Below, piece by piece: positions 25,050 to 33,509 of a stretch of 64,000 nucleotides of DNA. The position numbers and the translations under genes were made by a program. A model generated the notes under the pieces. It did no database searches. It was not told where the DNA came from and saw only the letters and a list, made by a program, of their open reading frames with translations. Every line of letters begins with the position of its first letter. Within the stretch, counting starts at the first letter, position 1. This DNA comes from Bin87 sp965208015 (GTDB taxonomy: Bacteria; Chloroflexota; Dehalococcoidia; Lucifugimonadales; UBA3495): the NCBI GenBank assembly GCA_965208015.1, contig OZ242308.1, positions 62,001 to 126,000 of the forward strand. The letters are read 5' to 3'.

Positions 25050-25402
25050 TATGGCGTTGGAGAGAACACGCCTTCAAATCGCGGGTTTTGGCGCATCTCT
25101 TCCTCAGTCATAAACCGAGGTTCGACCCAATGCAGCTCAGCTTTCCCTCCGCGTTCCTGGTATTCAGCAAGAACAACTCGCTTCTCGTACTCAACACGTT
25201 CCTGGTCATAAACCACCACCTTCCAGCCCGGTTCCGGTTCCAGGTGCATCGCCATGGCGTCGGCGATCATCGCCAGCGCTTCCTCGCGGGTCAGGCCGTC
25301 GGAGACGCAGCCGGGCATGGCGAGGCAAACCGCCGTCCACCAGAGGTTATCCGGGGGTTCCAGCTCCGGGTATTTGACCAGCACCACTTCGTACTTTGCC
25401 AT
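25049..25402 (-). CDS. hicB: HicB-family antitoxin
   Basis: 117 aa. HicB core VCLAMPGCVSDGLTREEALAMIADAMAMHLE matches the partial RNase H fold that wraps HicA. The C-terminal half (VLAEYQERGGKAELHWVEPRFMTEEEM) is unusual and lacks an obvious DNA-binding helix-turn-helix. Here hicB precedes hicA, the reverse of the classical order, with overlapping stop and start. Confidence 0.82.
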   Translation of the reverse strand: MAKYEVVLVKYPELEPPDNLWWTAVCLAMPGCVSDGLTREEALAMIADAMAMHLEPEPGWKVVVYDQERVEYEKRVVLAEYQERGGKAELHWVEPRFMTEEEMRQNPRFEGVFSPTP

Positions 25403-25499
25403 TGCAAATCACTCTTCCTCAGCCTCGCGCCTGGAGTCGTCCCGCGTTGCCGGCAATTGTAACACCGGGGCCAAGTTCCGCAGTGTACAAAGATGCAAC

Positions 25500-25525
25500 G
25501 GGATGGGTTGCTGATGGCCCATCCC
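25500..25525 (-). terminator. Hairpin between amt and hicB
   Basis: GGGATGGG (25500-25507) and CCCATCCC (25518-25525) form an 8-bp stem with a 10-base loop, 60-80 bp after the amt stop. The T-tract is poor, so it may be a weak terminator or transcript stabiliser. Confidence 0.45.
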
Positions 25526-25582
25526 GTCAATGTGTCGGCGTGAAGTCCGTATCGGCAGTGTCCACCCGGCCGACACGTCAAC

Positions 25583-26803
25583 CTAAATGTTCATCCGCTC
25601 GCCGTGCTGGGTCAGGTCCACGCCGATCTCTTCCTCCTGGTCGGAGACGCGCAGGCCGATGGTGTATTTCAGCGCCAGCAAGATGATGGCGGAAATCACG
25701 AAGGACCAGGCGAATGCGGCGGCGATGCCGATGATTTGATACAGGATTTGCTCGATGCGCGTGACGTCGGCGTCCAGCGCGCCAAACCCGATGCCGACGA
25801 AAATTCCCGTCGCCAGCGCGCCCCATATTCCGCCGACGCCGTGGATGCCGAACACGTCCAGCGAGTCGTCGATGCGGAATTTGTGGATCAGCTCAACGGC
25901 GATGAAGCAGGCTCCGCCGGCGCCGGCGCCGATGATGATGGCGGGCATGACGCCCACAAAGCCGGCTGCCGGGGTGATGGCCACCAGGCCGGCCACCGCG
26001 CCGGCCGCCGCGCCGCTGGCCGACGGGCGCTTGGTGATGAACCAGGAGATGATCGACCACGAGGACATGGCGGTGGCCGCGGCCACGTTGGTGACGACGA
26101 ACGCGTTGGCAGCCGTCTCCGTGCTCAGGTCGAAGCTGCTGCCCGCGTTGAAGCCGAACCAGCCGAACCAGAGCAGGCCAGCGCCCAGCAGCACCAGCGG
26201 GACGTTGTCCGGGGCCAAGGTAGCCGTGCCGAAGCCGCTGCGACGGCCCACGATCAGCGCGGCGGCCAGGGCGGCCGTGCCCGACGCGATGTGGACCACG
26301 GTGCCGCCGGCGAAGTCCAGGGCAAACCCGGCCTCGCTCATTCCCAGCAGGCTGCCCAGGTTGCCCAGCCAGCCGCCGCCCCACACCCAGTGGCACAGCG
26401 GCGCGTAAACGATGGTCACCCACAGGGCGGCGAAGATGATGTAGGACTGGAACTTGAAGCGCTCGGCGAAGCCGCCGGCGATGAGGGCCACCGTGATGAT
26501 GGCGAACATGCCCTGGAATGCCATGAAGGCCTGTTCGTCCAGCCCGACGCCCACCATGCCGAACTTGCCCAGGTCGCCCACGAAGCCCAGGCCGCCGACG
26601 CTGGTGCTGAAAGCGAGGCTGTAACCCCAGAGCACCCACAGCACGCTGACCACCCCGATGGCGGTGATGGAGTGCATCATCGTGCCGATCACGTTCTTGT
26701 GGCGCACCAGCCCGCCGTAGAACAGCGCCAGGCCGGGCACCATAAGGAACACCAGAGCGGCTGATATCAGGAAGGACAATACTTCCAGTTCAGTGAATTC
26801 CAT
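25583..26803 (-). CDS. amt: Ammonium transporter
   Basis: 406 aa from MEFTELEVLSFLIS. Eleven membrane segments predicted. The conserved pore histidines lie in PLCHWVWGGGWLG and DVFGIHGVGGIWGA. Family motifs PGLALFYGGLVRHKNV and WFGWFGFNAGSS are present. The C-terminal EIGVDLTQHGE is the typical cytoplasmic end touched by PII proteins, though no glnK is adjacent. An 11-bp periodic array upstream (26955-26992) suggests regulation by an OmpR-type (GlnR-like) factor. Confidence 0.95.
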   Translation of the reverse strand: MEFTELEVLSFLISAALVFLMVPGLALFYGGLVRHKNVIGTMMHSITAIGVVSVLWVLWGYSLAFSTSVGGLGFVGDLGKFGMVGVGLDEQAFMAFQGMFAIITVALIAGGFAERFKFQSYIIFAALWVTIVYAPLCHWVWGGGWLGNLGSLLGMSEAGFALDFAGGTVVHIASGTAALAAALIVGRRSGFGTATLAPDNVPLVLLGAGLLWFGWFGFNAGSSFDLSTETAANAFVVTNVAAATAMSSWSIISWFITKRPSASGAAAGAVAGLVAITPAAGFVGVMPAIIIGAGAGGACFIAVELIHKFRIDDSLDVFGIHGVGGIWGALATGIFVGIGFGALDADVTRIEQILYQIIGIAAAFAWSFVISAIILLALKYTIGLRVSDQEEEIGVDLTQHGERMNI

Positions 26804-26954
26804 GTCTCCATCTCCCCTCAGTTGAACGCCGGCAGATGCCGTTGTGGTGTCCAACCGCCGCAGCCCGCCCGAAAGCGGATGGCCGTACCGTCGACGGTGG
26901 TGTTGGGATGCGTGTGTCGCGCCAAAATTTACTGAAGCAGTCTAGATTTCCGGT

Positions 26955-26992
26955 GTTACGGACTAATGACGGAAATGTTACGAAGTTGTTAC
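26955..26992 (-). promoter_or_regulatory. Four GTAAC-type half-sites at exact 11-bp spacing upstream of amt
   Basis: Plus-strand pentamers GTTAC (26955), ATGAC (26966), GTTAC (26977) and GTTAC (26988). On the amt strand this reads GTAAC-N6-GTAAC-N6-GTCAT-N6-GTAAC. The layout matches the GlnR box consensus (GTnAC-N6-GnAAC repeats) known from actinobacterial amtB and glnA promoters. PhoB/PhoP-type regulators also use 11-bp direct repeats. About 150-190 bp upstream of the amt start. Confidence 0.65.
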
Positions 26993-27026
26993 ACGCAACC
27001 GGGGGGCGTCCTCATGCGTGCCCACT

Positions 27027-27124
27027 TTGTCATCGCGAGGAGCATAGCGACGCGGCGATCGCGCCACTTGGAGAACCATAGCTCCGGCAACGGGATTGCC
27101 GCACTTTGCTCTCAATGAGGGTTT
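27027..27124. repeat. Palindromic interspersed repeat, copy 1 (TCATCGCGAGGAGC type)
   Basis: TTTGTCATCGCGAGGAGCAT with GCGACGCGGCGATC at one end, GGATTGCCGCACTTTGCTCT with CAATGA at the other. The two halves are roughly complementary. It shares its ends with the copy at 33329-33424. This is the widespread (T)GTCATTGCGAGGAGCGAAGC class of bacterial intergenic repeats. Confidence 0.75.
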
Positions 27125-27260
27125 GGGGAAACTGGGTACGTATCAATCCTAATGAACAAGTTGACAGCTATCCAGGGCGTCTATATTGTCTGCCGCCGGA
27201 TTCGCCGGTTAACGAATTCGATGACCGCCGTTGGATTTCAGCCATGAAAGCAGGCTCGGT

Positions 27261-28547
27261 ATGAATACCAAACCCAGAATATTTCACGGGTGGTACATCG
27301 TTGCCTGCGGATTCCTAAGCCAGGGGATGCGGGTGGGCCTGGGCGCCCAGACCTTCGGCTTCTTCTTCAAGCCGATGATCGAGGAGCTGGGGTGGAACCG
27401 CACGATCATGACCAGCGCCCTCCTGGTTCGAGACCTGGTCAGCGCCGGCGCGTATCCCGCCATCGGTTACGCCGTGGACCGCTACGGCCCCCGATTCCTC
27501 ATGGCGGGCAGTGCAATCGTATTGGGCATCTCGCTGATGCTCCTGTCCCAGACGCGGGAGATATGGCAGTTCGTCCTGTTCTACGGCGTCATTGGCACCT
27601 TCGGTGTCCCCGGACTCGGTTACGGCGTGGTCAGCCCGACCATCGCCAAGTGGTTCATCCGTCATCGGGGCCGGGCCACCGGCATAGCGACGGCAGGACT
27701 CAACGTGGGCGCGGTGGTGTTGACGCCCCTGATTTTGTTCCTGCTTCAAGCTTTCGGATGGCGGACGGCCTGGTTCCTGTTGGGGTTCGTTCCCTGGATT
27801 GTCGTTGTGCCGCCCTCCCTGCTCTGGCTACGCCGGCAACCGGAGGACATGGGGTTACTGCCCGACGGGGACACGCCTGCCGAAGACCCCGAAACGCACC
27901 AGAGCGAGGTTTCCGGCGAGGACTCCGGGGATCCGGTCAATGAAGTGAGCTGGACGGTTGGACAGGCGTTGCGCGCCCCGGCGTTCTGGCTGTTGGTCGC
28001 CTATGAAGTGCTGGCGGGCATGTCCATCGGCGCTCTGATTATCCACCGGATTCCCTATGCTACGGATCTCGGTTTTTCCGATGTGCAGGCAGGGATATCC
28101 TTCGCCATATACGGTGTCTGCGCCTTCGCGGCCAAGCTGGTCTGGGGGTTCCTGGCAGACCGTTACTCGATCTGGCTGTTGGCCATAATCGCTCTGGTGT
28201 TGAGCTCGGTCAGCATCTTAGCCGGCGTGGGCTCAACGACCGCGTGGCAGCTGTACGCCACTTTCGGAGTGATGTACGGGCTCACTGGGGGCGCGCTGGT
28301 GGTGATCGGCCCCCTCCTGTGGGCGGCGCATTTCGGCCGCCGGCACCAGGGCACGATCCGGGGAGTGATGAGCCCCTTCTACCTCATCGCCAGCATCGGC
28401 GGGCCGCTGTTCGCCGCCTTCGTGTACGACCAGTTCGGCAGTCTGGACGCCGCCTTCCGGGTATTCGCAGCGTACTTTGTCATCAGCGCAATACTGGTTT
28501 GGCTGGCCGGCCGCATGAGGTACATCGGCGCGCCAGCGTATGGGTGA
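27261..28547 (+). CDS. Major facilitator superfamily transporter (OFA/monocarboxylate-like)
   Basis: 428 aa from the ATG at 27261 (AGCAGG upstream). Twelve membrane segments, with a long central hydrophilic loop (about 195-235, acidic). HGWYIVACGFLSQG at the N terminus, DRYGPRFLMAGSAIVLG and WFIRHRGRATGIATAG are typical of the oxalate:formate/monocarboxylate group. Substrate not predictable. Divergent from amt. Confidence 0.9.
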   Translation: MNTKPRIFHGWYIVACGFLSQGMRVGLGAQTFGFFFKPMIEELGWNRTIMTSALLVRDLVSAGAYPAIGYAVDRYGPRFLMAGSAIVLGISLMLLSQTREIWQFVLFYGVIGTFGVPGLGYGVVSPTIAKWFIRHRGRATGIATAGLNVGAVVLTPLILFLLQAFGWRTAWFLLGFVPWIVVVPPSLLWLRRQPEDMGLLPDGDTPAEDPETHQSEVSGEDSGDPVNEVSWTVGQALRAPAFWLLVAYEVLAGMSIGALIIHRIPYATDLGFSDVQAGISFAIYGVCAFAAKLVWGFLADRYSIWLLAIIALVLSSVSILAGVGSTTAWQLYATFGVMYGLTGGALVVIGPLLWAAHFGRRHQGTIRGVMSPFYLIASIGGPLFAAFVYDQFGSLDAAFRVFAAYFVISAILVWLAGRMRYIGAPAYG

Positions 28548-28568
28548 GCAGGCGAGGGATATGGTGGT

Positions 28569-28613
28569 GTGACACGCACCCGCTGACCGATCTCCACCAG
28601 CCGGGCGTGTCAC
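28569..28613. terminator. Hairpin between convergent genes
   Basis: GTGACACGC (28569-28577) and GCGTGTCAC (28605-28613) are exact complements across a 27-base loop, between the converging MFS gene and the next minus-strand gene. Possible shared terminator without a T-tract. Confidence 0.4.
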
Positions 28614-28638
28614 CCTACGATTCTTGAGGGCAGCAGAC

Positions 28639-29751
28639 TTACCCAGGCGCATTCCCAACCGGTACGCACGAGAAACCAACCTTCACTGCCGCCCACTCCC
28701 CCGGCGCATCCTCCGCCTTCGTCACGTCCCGGTCGAAGACGCGGGCCGGCGAGTTTCCCGCCACGTCTTCCAGGCGCGGCTCGACGACCAGTTGGTACTC
28801 GCCGGTTTGCCACGGAACATCCGGCATGAAGCGCCAACTGCACTCACCCTCGCCGATCTCGGCTGCGCCGCCCACGTTCCGGCCGGCCTCGTCTCGAACC
28901 GAGAGGCAGTGCTGCAACAGCCCGTGGTCAAGTGGCCGGTCGAATTCGACCAGCAGCGGCGCTCTGGAGCCGGCCGTGCGGGCAGTCAATCGCCAGGCGG
29001 TGGGGTCAATGCGCGAGCGTAATGCGGGGCCGATGCGGTAGCTGCGTTCCGTGCCGGCTCGAAGGGGCTGACCCGCGGCGTCGCGGAAGGCCGGGTCGAC
29101 GGAGACGCGCACCGTCGTGCCCTCCACCAGCGGGTAGCCGAACTCCAGGTTGGGCACGAGCCCGCGCTTGATGCGCCCGGGGTCCAACAGCATGGTCAGG
29201 CGTTTGCGCTCCGGATCCCACAGCTCCGGATCTGGAGGGAGGAAGACGTCATCCAGCGTCTCGCCGGTGTCCGCTCGGGTGACCCGTATCGCGCTCGATG
29301 CCCAGCCCTCGCTCATTGGCGCGGAGAAGTGCACGTACACCCGCAGCAGGTTGACCGGCAGATTGGCGGCGGTTGGGTAGATTGCCACGACCTCAGTGGT
29401 GGAAGACGCCTCCGGGTCTGGCCGCCGGATCTGCCAGACCTCCGCGCCGTCAGCGTCGCCGCCGGACTCGACCAGCAAGGAGTAGCTAACCCCGTCGGCG
29501 AAGGGAAACCGGGGCGCGAACCAGATTGCCCCATCCCGAACCAGGAAACGTCCAGCGGCCGGCGGAACCGCGGGTCTGCCGCCGCATGAAGGCAGTGCCT
29601 CGCTAGGATAAACGGCCAGACGCCGGGACAGCGCCCCGGCGTCCAGCCCGCTCAACTCGCCAAGCTCGGCCTCAGTCCAGCCGCCGATTTTCAGGCAGTC
29701 GCGTCCATCGTGCCGCGCCCACTCCAGTTGCAGGTGGCGGCCGCGGGTCAC
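28639..29751 (-). CDS. Hypothetical protein with Ig-like (SbsA/Big_5) domain
   Basis: 370 aa. A segment at about 120-160 (AIYPTAANLPVNLLRVYVHFSAPMS) resembles bacterial Ig-like domains that begin with a P-x-N-x-x-V...F(S/D)xPM pattern. A second similar segment lies near 265-300 (LLVEFDRPLDHGLL). No signal peptide is apparent. Its start overlaps the stop of the propeller gene by 4 bp (ATGA), so the two are coupled. Function unknown. Confidence 0.75.
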   Translation of the reverse strand: MTRGRHLQLEWARHDGRDCLKIGGWTEAELGELSGLDAGALSRRLAVYPSEALPSCGGRPAVPPAAGRFLVRDGAIWFAPRFPFADGVSYSLLVESGGDADGAEVWQIRRPDPEASSTTEVVAIYPTAANLPVNLLRVYVHFSAPMSEGWASSAIRVTRADTGETLDDVFLPPDPELWDPERKRLTMLLDPGRIKRGLVPNLEFGYPLVEGTTVRVSVDPAFRDAAGQPLRAGTERSYRIGPALRSRIDPTAWRLTARTAGSRAPLLVEFDRPLDHGLLQHCLSVRDEAGRNVGGAAEIGEGECSWRFMPDVPWQTGEYQLVVEPRLEDVAGNSPARVFDRDVTKAEDAPGEWAAVKVGFSCVPVGNAPG

Positions 29752-30839
29752 AGCGTTGCGGTGGCGTAGGTGCGCAGGTGGGAATGCCCGTCCTCGTCCT
29801 GCTGGAGCATCAGGACGCCGTCCCCGTTCAGGTTGGCCATGCGCTTGACGCCGGGATGGGGCAGCAACTGGCGCGGCACGCCCACGCCCGGCGTGACCGG
29901 GTCGGCCGGCGAGGCGTCCAGGGAGTCATCCGGCACCGTGAGCGGGCCCTGCACGTCGATGTCCTTGCAGGCGATCTTGAACAGCGGATGCCGGTCGTTG
30001 CACACCAGCAGGTACTCGCCGCCGTCGTGCTCGTACGAGACCAGGTCAATGGGATGGTTGTGGGAGCCCAGCTCGGCCACGGTCTTGCCCATGACGTGCT
30101 TTTCGGTATCGAAGTCTGCCAGGGTGAACTGCACCACCGGCGTGCAGGTGTAGCTGGCCAGGATGCTGGTGTTGCCCTGGTAGGGCACGAAGGCGCGGAT
30201 GGGCGCGGCCGTTTCGTACACGCCGTGGGATACGTGGAAGATTTCCAGCGAGTTGGCTTTGGCTTCGCCGTTGAAGGGGAAGGGGATGCGGCGCAGGGTG
30301 GAGGTGAACTCCTCGTTGGAGGTTCCGGCCACCAGCAGCAGGCCGTCGACGTAGGACATGTCGGTCACGGTTACCGTGCGCAGCTGCATGCGCGTGACCA
30401 GGCGCGGGTCGTCCGCGTCGGCGGCGTCGGTGATGTCGTACTGGGAGAATGCCACGTCCTCCAGCGACACATCGGCGATGGAGCCATCACCGGACACCCG
30501 GACGATCACCGGGATGGCGTCGTCGCCGCTGCCCCGCATGACCGAACAGTACACGTTGCCCGACACCGGGTGCGCCACGATGTCGCGGATGGTCACGTCC
30601 TCCCGGGAGCAGCCCAGGTAGGACGCCAGGGAGGCGTCGAAGTTGTCGAGATTTACGTCTTGCGGCTCGCCGCCACCGGCGTCGCCGACGTCGATGGCGA
30701 AAATGGACGCGCCCACGTTATCGGCAACGAACAGCAATCCCTCCGGCCCAAAGGCCAGCGCCCCCGCCGACTTGATGGCCGGCGTGCCCACGCTCAGTCC
30801 CAGATTTTCCAGACTTGTCGCAGTTCCGAGGTCAACCAT
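29748..30839 (-). CDS. Hypothetical beta-propeller-like protein
   Basis: 363 aa. Repeated strand-rich units (GALAFGPEGLLFVADNVG, DIVAHPVSGNVYCSVMRG, DMSYVDGLLLVAGTSNEEF) fit a YncE/NHL-like propeller. No export signal. A conserved-looking cysteine/histidine-poor surface gives no catalytic hint. First gene of a two-gene unit with the Ig-like protein. Confidence 0.72.
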   Translation of the reverse strand: MVDLGTATSLENLGLSVGTPAIKSAGALAFGPEGLLFVADNVGASIFAIDVGDAGGGEPQDVNLDNFDASLASYLGCSREDVTIRDIVAHPVSGNVYCSVMRGSGDDAIPVIVRVSGDGSIADVSLEDVAFSQYDITDAADADDPRLVTRMQLRTVTVTDMSYVDGLLLVAGTSNEEFTSTLRRIPFPFNGEAKANSLEIFHVSHGVYETAAPIRAFVPYQGNTSILASYTCTPVVQFTLADFDTEKHVMGKTVAELGSHNHPIDLVSYEHDGGEYLLVCNDRHPLFKIACKDIDVQGPLTVPDDSLDASPADPVTPGVGVPRQLLPHPGVKRMANLNGDGVLMLQQDEDGHSHLRTYATATL

Positions 30840-30987
30840 AACTGCCTCCTACGCTTTTCGTATTGTGATTTGCGCCAGTGTAGCATCGCGGCGACTGCCG
30901 GGCTACCGCCGGCCCAAAACCGGCGCGGTTTTGCTATACTCCGGCCGGTAAACAGCAACGGCATTTAACCGCCGCGAGGAGGCCGCC

Positions 30988-31356
30988 ATGACTACCGAAC
31001 GCCGCCGAGGCACCGTCACCCTCCGCCAGGTCAGCGGCTCCGCCCGGTCCCGTAAGGTGCGGGTCGAGCTGGGAGAGGAGTCCGCTTTCACCGACCTCCC
31101 GGCCCCCGTCAAGGTCGGGGATGCGCGGTATTTCCTGGTGCGGGGGCGCGACGGCTACAAACTGCTGTCCACCATCTGCCCCCATCAGGGCGGCGAGATC
31201 GAGGACGAGGGCGACGAGGTGTTCGTCTGCGACGGCCACGGCTGGCAGTACGAGAAGGGCGAGGGCACCTGCGTCAACAACCCCAACTTCCGCATGAAGG
31301 CGTTCCTGGTCACCCAGCAGGAAGGCAAACTGGTGGCGCTGGTGCCGGACGAGTAG
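30988..31356 (+). CDS. Rieske [2Fe-2S] domain protein
   Basis: 122 aa. GAGGAGG lies before the ATG. Cluster ligands C64-x-H66 (CPHQGG) and C81-x2-H84 (CDGHGW). Soluble, single-domain, so a Rieske ferredoxin feeding an oxygenase or a reductase rather than a bc1 subunit. No oxygenase is adjacent. A strong terminator follows. Confidence 0.93.
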   Translation: MTTERRRGTVTLRQVSGSARSRKVRVELGEESAFTDLPAPVKVGDARYFLVRGRDGYKLLSTICPHQGGEIEDEGDEVFVCDGHGWQYEKGEGTCVNNPNFRMKAFLVTQQEGKLVALVPDE

Positions 31357-31392
31357 GCCCGCTCCAAATCGCCCAGCGATTCACAAAAGATC

Positions 31393-31430
31393 CGGCCCCG
31401 AAGCTTCACGCTCCGGGGCCGTTTGTTGGC
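31393..31430 (+). terminator. Intrinsic terminator after the Rieske gene
   Basis: CGGCCCCG (31393-31400) pairs with CGGGGCCG (31414-31421) over an inner AGC/GCT pair, followed by TTTGTTGG. Probably shared with the convergent amidohydrolase gene. Confidence 0.8.
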
Positions 31431-31458
31431 CAGACGGGGTCAGGCGATCCGATCGGGA

Positions 31459-33135
31459 TCAGCCGACCATGTCGTAGCTGCGCAGCAGCTTGCCGGGCAG
31501 CGCGTTGGTGCACTCGTTCTCGATGAACGTCACTACACCGTTGACCAGGATGTAGCGGATTCCGGTGGGCTTCTGCACCAGCCGCTTCTCGCCGCCGGGG
31601 AAGTCGGTCTCGAACTGCGGCTTGTCGTACAGCAGTCCCAGCTCGTCCATGTTGTAGATCATCACGTCCGCGTAGTCGCCGACGCGCAGCGTGCCACGAC
31701 CCTTCATGTCCGAGAAGGCCGCCGGCAGCGCGCTCATCTTCTGGTGGGCCTGCTCCAGCGTCATCAGCTCGTTGTCGCGGATCCAGTGACCCAGGAAGTA
31801 CACCGGCCACACGCTGTTGACCAGGAACCGGGTGTGCGCGCCGCCGTCCGACACTGAGATGTGGACGAAGGGGTTGACCAACCGCTCGGCGCGGGCGTCG
31901 TCCCCCTGTCCGCCGGCCGGGTGAGCGAACTCGGTCTCCAGGTCCTCATCCAGGGCGATGTCCAGGAACACGTCCAGCGGGTGCTTGCCCTCGGCGGCGG
32001 CGATGTCGGCGATGGACAGGCCCTCGTACTTGAGGTTCCGCTCCAGCGCCACCTCGACCACCTGCACCTGCGTCCAGTCGGTGCGTGCGTGGGGCCGCTC
32101 GATGACGTCGCGCTTCATGCCGGAGCGGATGCCGTCTTCGGACAGCTTGGCGATGCGCTCCTCCTTGGAGCCCACCAGCGGCTGCACCCAGTTGGGCATG
32201 TAGTCGAACAGGTTGTACTCGGAGAGCTTGAACTCGGCGATGGTCGGCACCGAGCCCTGCTGCGCCAGGACGGGCAGCCCCTCTTTGCGGACTTCCTCCA
32301 GCCAGTCGTAGCCTTCCTCATCGCCCAGGGCGACATGCAGCGGGCGTCCGCTCATGCGGACCATCTCCGCCAGCATCTCCCGCTGGCCGGGGCGGTCGTC
32401 CGAGATGCCGATGGTCCAGCCCAGGTGGCCCACGCCGAACTCGCTCATGACCTGGGACAGAGCGTAGAACTCCTCGGGGGACGCGACGTGGCTGGGCAGC
32501 CAGCTGCCGTCCTCGGGCCGGTCCTCCAGGTTCTTGTCGGCGGAGATCCCGAACGCCCCCGCCTTCATGGAGTCGTACAGGATCTGCTTCATCTGGTTCA
32601 GCTCGGCCTCGGTCACGGACGTCCGCTCCCGAGCCGGGATCATGCCCAGCACGTAGCCTCGCAGCGGCGAGAAGGGCACCAGCGCGCCGACGTTCACGCC
32701 CAGGCCCTGGCGGTCCAGGCTGTCCATGTATTCGGGGAAGGTCTCCCAGTCCCAGCGCATACCCAGCCGCATGGACTCCAGCGGTATCGCCTCGATGCGG
32801 TTCATCATGCGCATGTTCAGGTCACGGTCCTCGGGCCGCGTCGGCGCGAACCCGAAGCCGCACTGCCCCACGGTCAGCGACGTCACGCCGAACCATCCCG
32901 ACAGCGACGCATAGGGGTCCCAGTTCAGCTGGGCGTCGTAGTGCGTGTGCAGGTCCACGGCGCCCGGGGCGACGATGCACCCGCTGGCGTCCAGCTCCCT
33001 GGCGCCGCCGGCGTTGATGCGCCCGCTGACCATGGCCACCCGCCCGTCCTTGATGCCCACGTCGGCGCGGACGCGGGGCAGGCCGGTGCCGTCGATTACG
33101 GTTCCACCGCGAATTACCAAGTCAAATTCTGGCAT
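31459..33135 (-). CDS. N-acyl-D-amino-acid deacylase-family amidohydrolase
   Basis: 558 aa from MPEFDLVIRGG; GGGAGGTGA upstream. Metal-dependent amidohydrolase: GAVDLHTHYDAQLNWDP supplies the first two His ligands. Later motifs are GWTIGISDDRPGQ, SVSDGGAHTRF (active-site Asp) and ADVMIYNMDELGL. Family members hydrolyse N-acyl-D-amino acids or related amides; the substrate here is unknown. The length is typical for the longer 'D-aminoacylase-like' subfamily of marine bacteria. Confidence 0.92.
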   Translation of the reverse strand: MPEFDLVIRGGTVIDGTGLPRVRADVGIKDGRVAMVSGRINAGGARELDASGCIVAPGAVDLHTHYDAQLNWDPYASLSGWFGVTSLTVGQCGFGFAPTRPEDRDLNMRMMNRIEAIPLESMRLGMRWDWETFPEYMDSLDRQGLGVNVGALVPFSPLRGYVLGMIPARERTSVTEAELNQMKQILYDSMKAGAFGISADKNLEDRPEDGSWLPSHVASPEEFYALSQVMSEFGVGHLGWTIGISDDRPGQREMLAEMVRMSGRPLHVALGDEEGYDWLEEVRKEGLPVLAQQGSVPTIAEFKLSEYNLFDYMPNWVQPLVGSKEERIAKLSEDGIRSGMKRDVIERPHARTDWTQVQVVEVALERNLKYEGLSIADIAAAEGKHPLDVFLDIALDEDLETEFAHPAGGQGDDARAERLVNPFVHISVSDGGAHTRFLVNSVWPVYFLGHWIRDNELMTLEQAHQKMSALPAAFSDMKGRGTLRVGDYADVMIYNMDELGLLYDKPQFETDFPGGEKRLVQKPTGIRYILVNGVVTFIENECTNALPGKLLRSYDMVG

Positions 33136-33509
33136 AGGGTCACCTCCCAAAAGCGGCGTTGTGCAAAATCCTGCGCCCCGCCTGACGACATGAGCGCATC
33201 GAAGTGGCCGCAGTGTAAGTCCGCATTATTTGCATGTCAATTTGGCAACGAATATCGTAACCATTATGCAAAGTAACGCAGATTTCGTTCCCACCGGCGA
33301 ACCTGTCGTCGGATCCCATACGTACCCGTTTGTCATCGCGAGGAGCGAAGCGACGTGGCGATCTCGTTGCTTGAAGATTGACCCCCATAGCAACCGGATT
33401 GCCGCGCTTCGCTCGCAATGACGGTTCAGGTCAAACTGAGTGCGAATGAGGTCGTCGGATCACTGCACCACCGCGAACGCCTGATACCATGGTAGGTTAC
33501 AGCTCAGGA
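33136..33509. other. Intergenic region with a repeat copy, no gene
   Basis: 374 bp. Apart from the repeat at 33329-33424 and AT-rich sequence next to the amidohydrolase start (33215-33280), nothing recognisable. Confidence 0.6.
33329..33424. repeat. Palindromic interspersed repeat, copy 2
   Basis: TTTGTCATCGCGAGGAGCGA then AGCGACGTGGCGATCTCG on one side and GGATTGCCGCGCTTCGCTCG with CAATGACGG on the other. Better conserved palindrome than copy 1 at 27027-27124. Confidence 0.8.

Larger units (their letters stand above)
26804..27260. other. Divergent regulatory region between amt and an MFS gene
   Basis: 457 bp with no gene. It holds the operator-like array (26955-26992) on the amt side and a palindromic repeat copy (27027-27124) on the MFS side. 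Confidence 0.7.

Noticed and set aside
31861..33276. 471-codon plus-strand frame
   Set aside because: Antisense shadow of the D-aminoacylase-like amidohydrolase.
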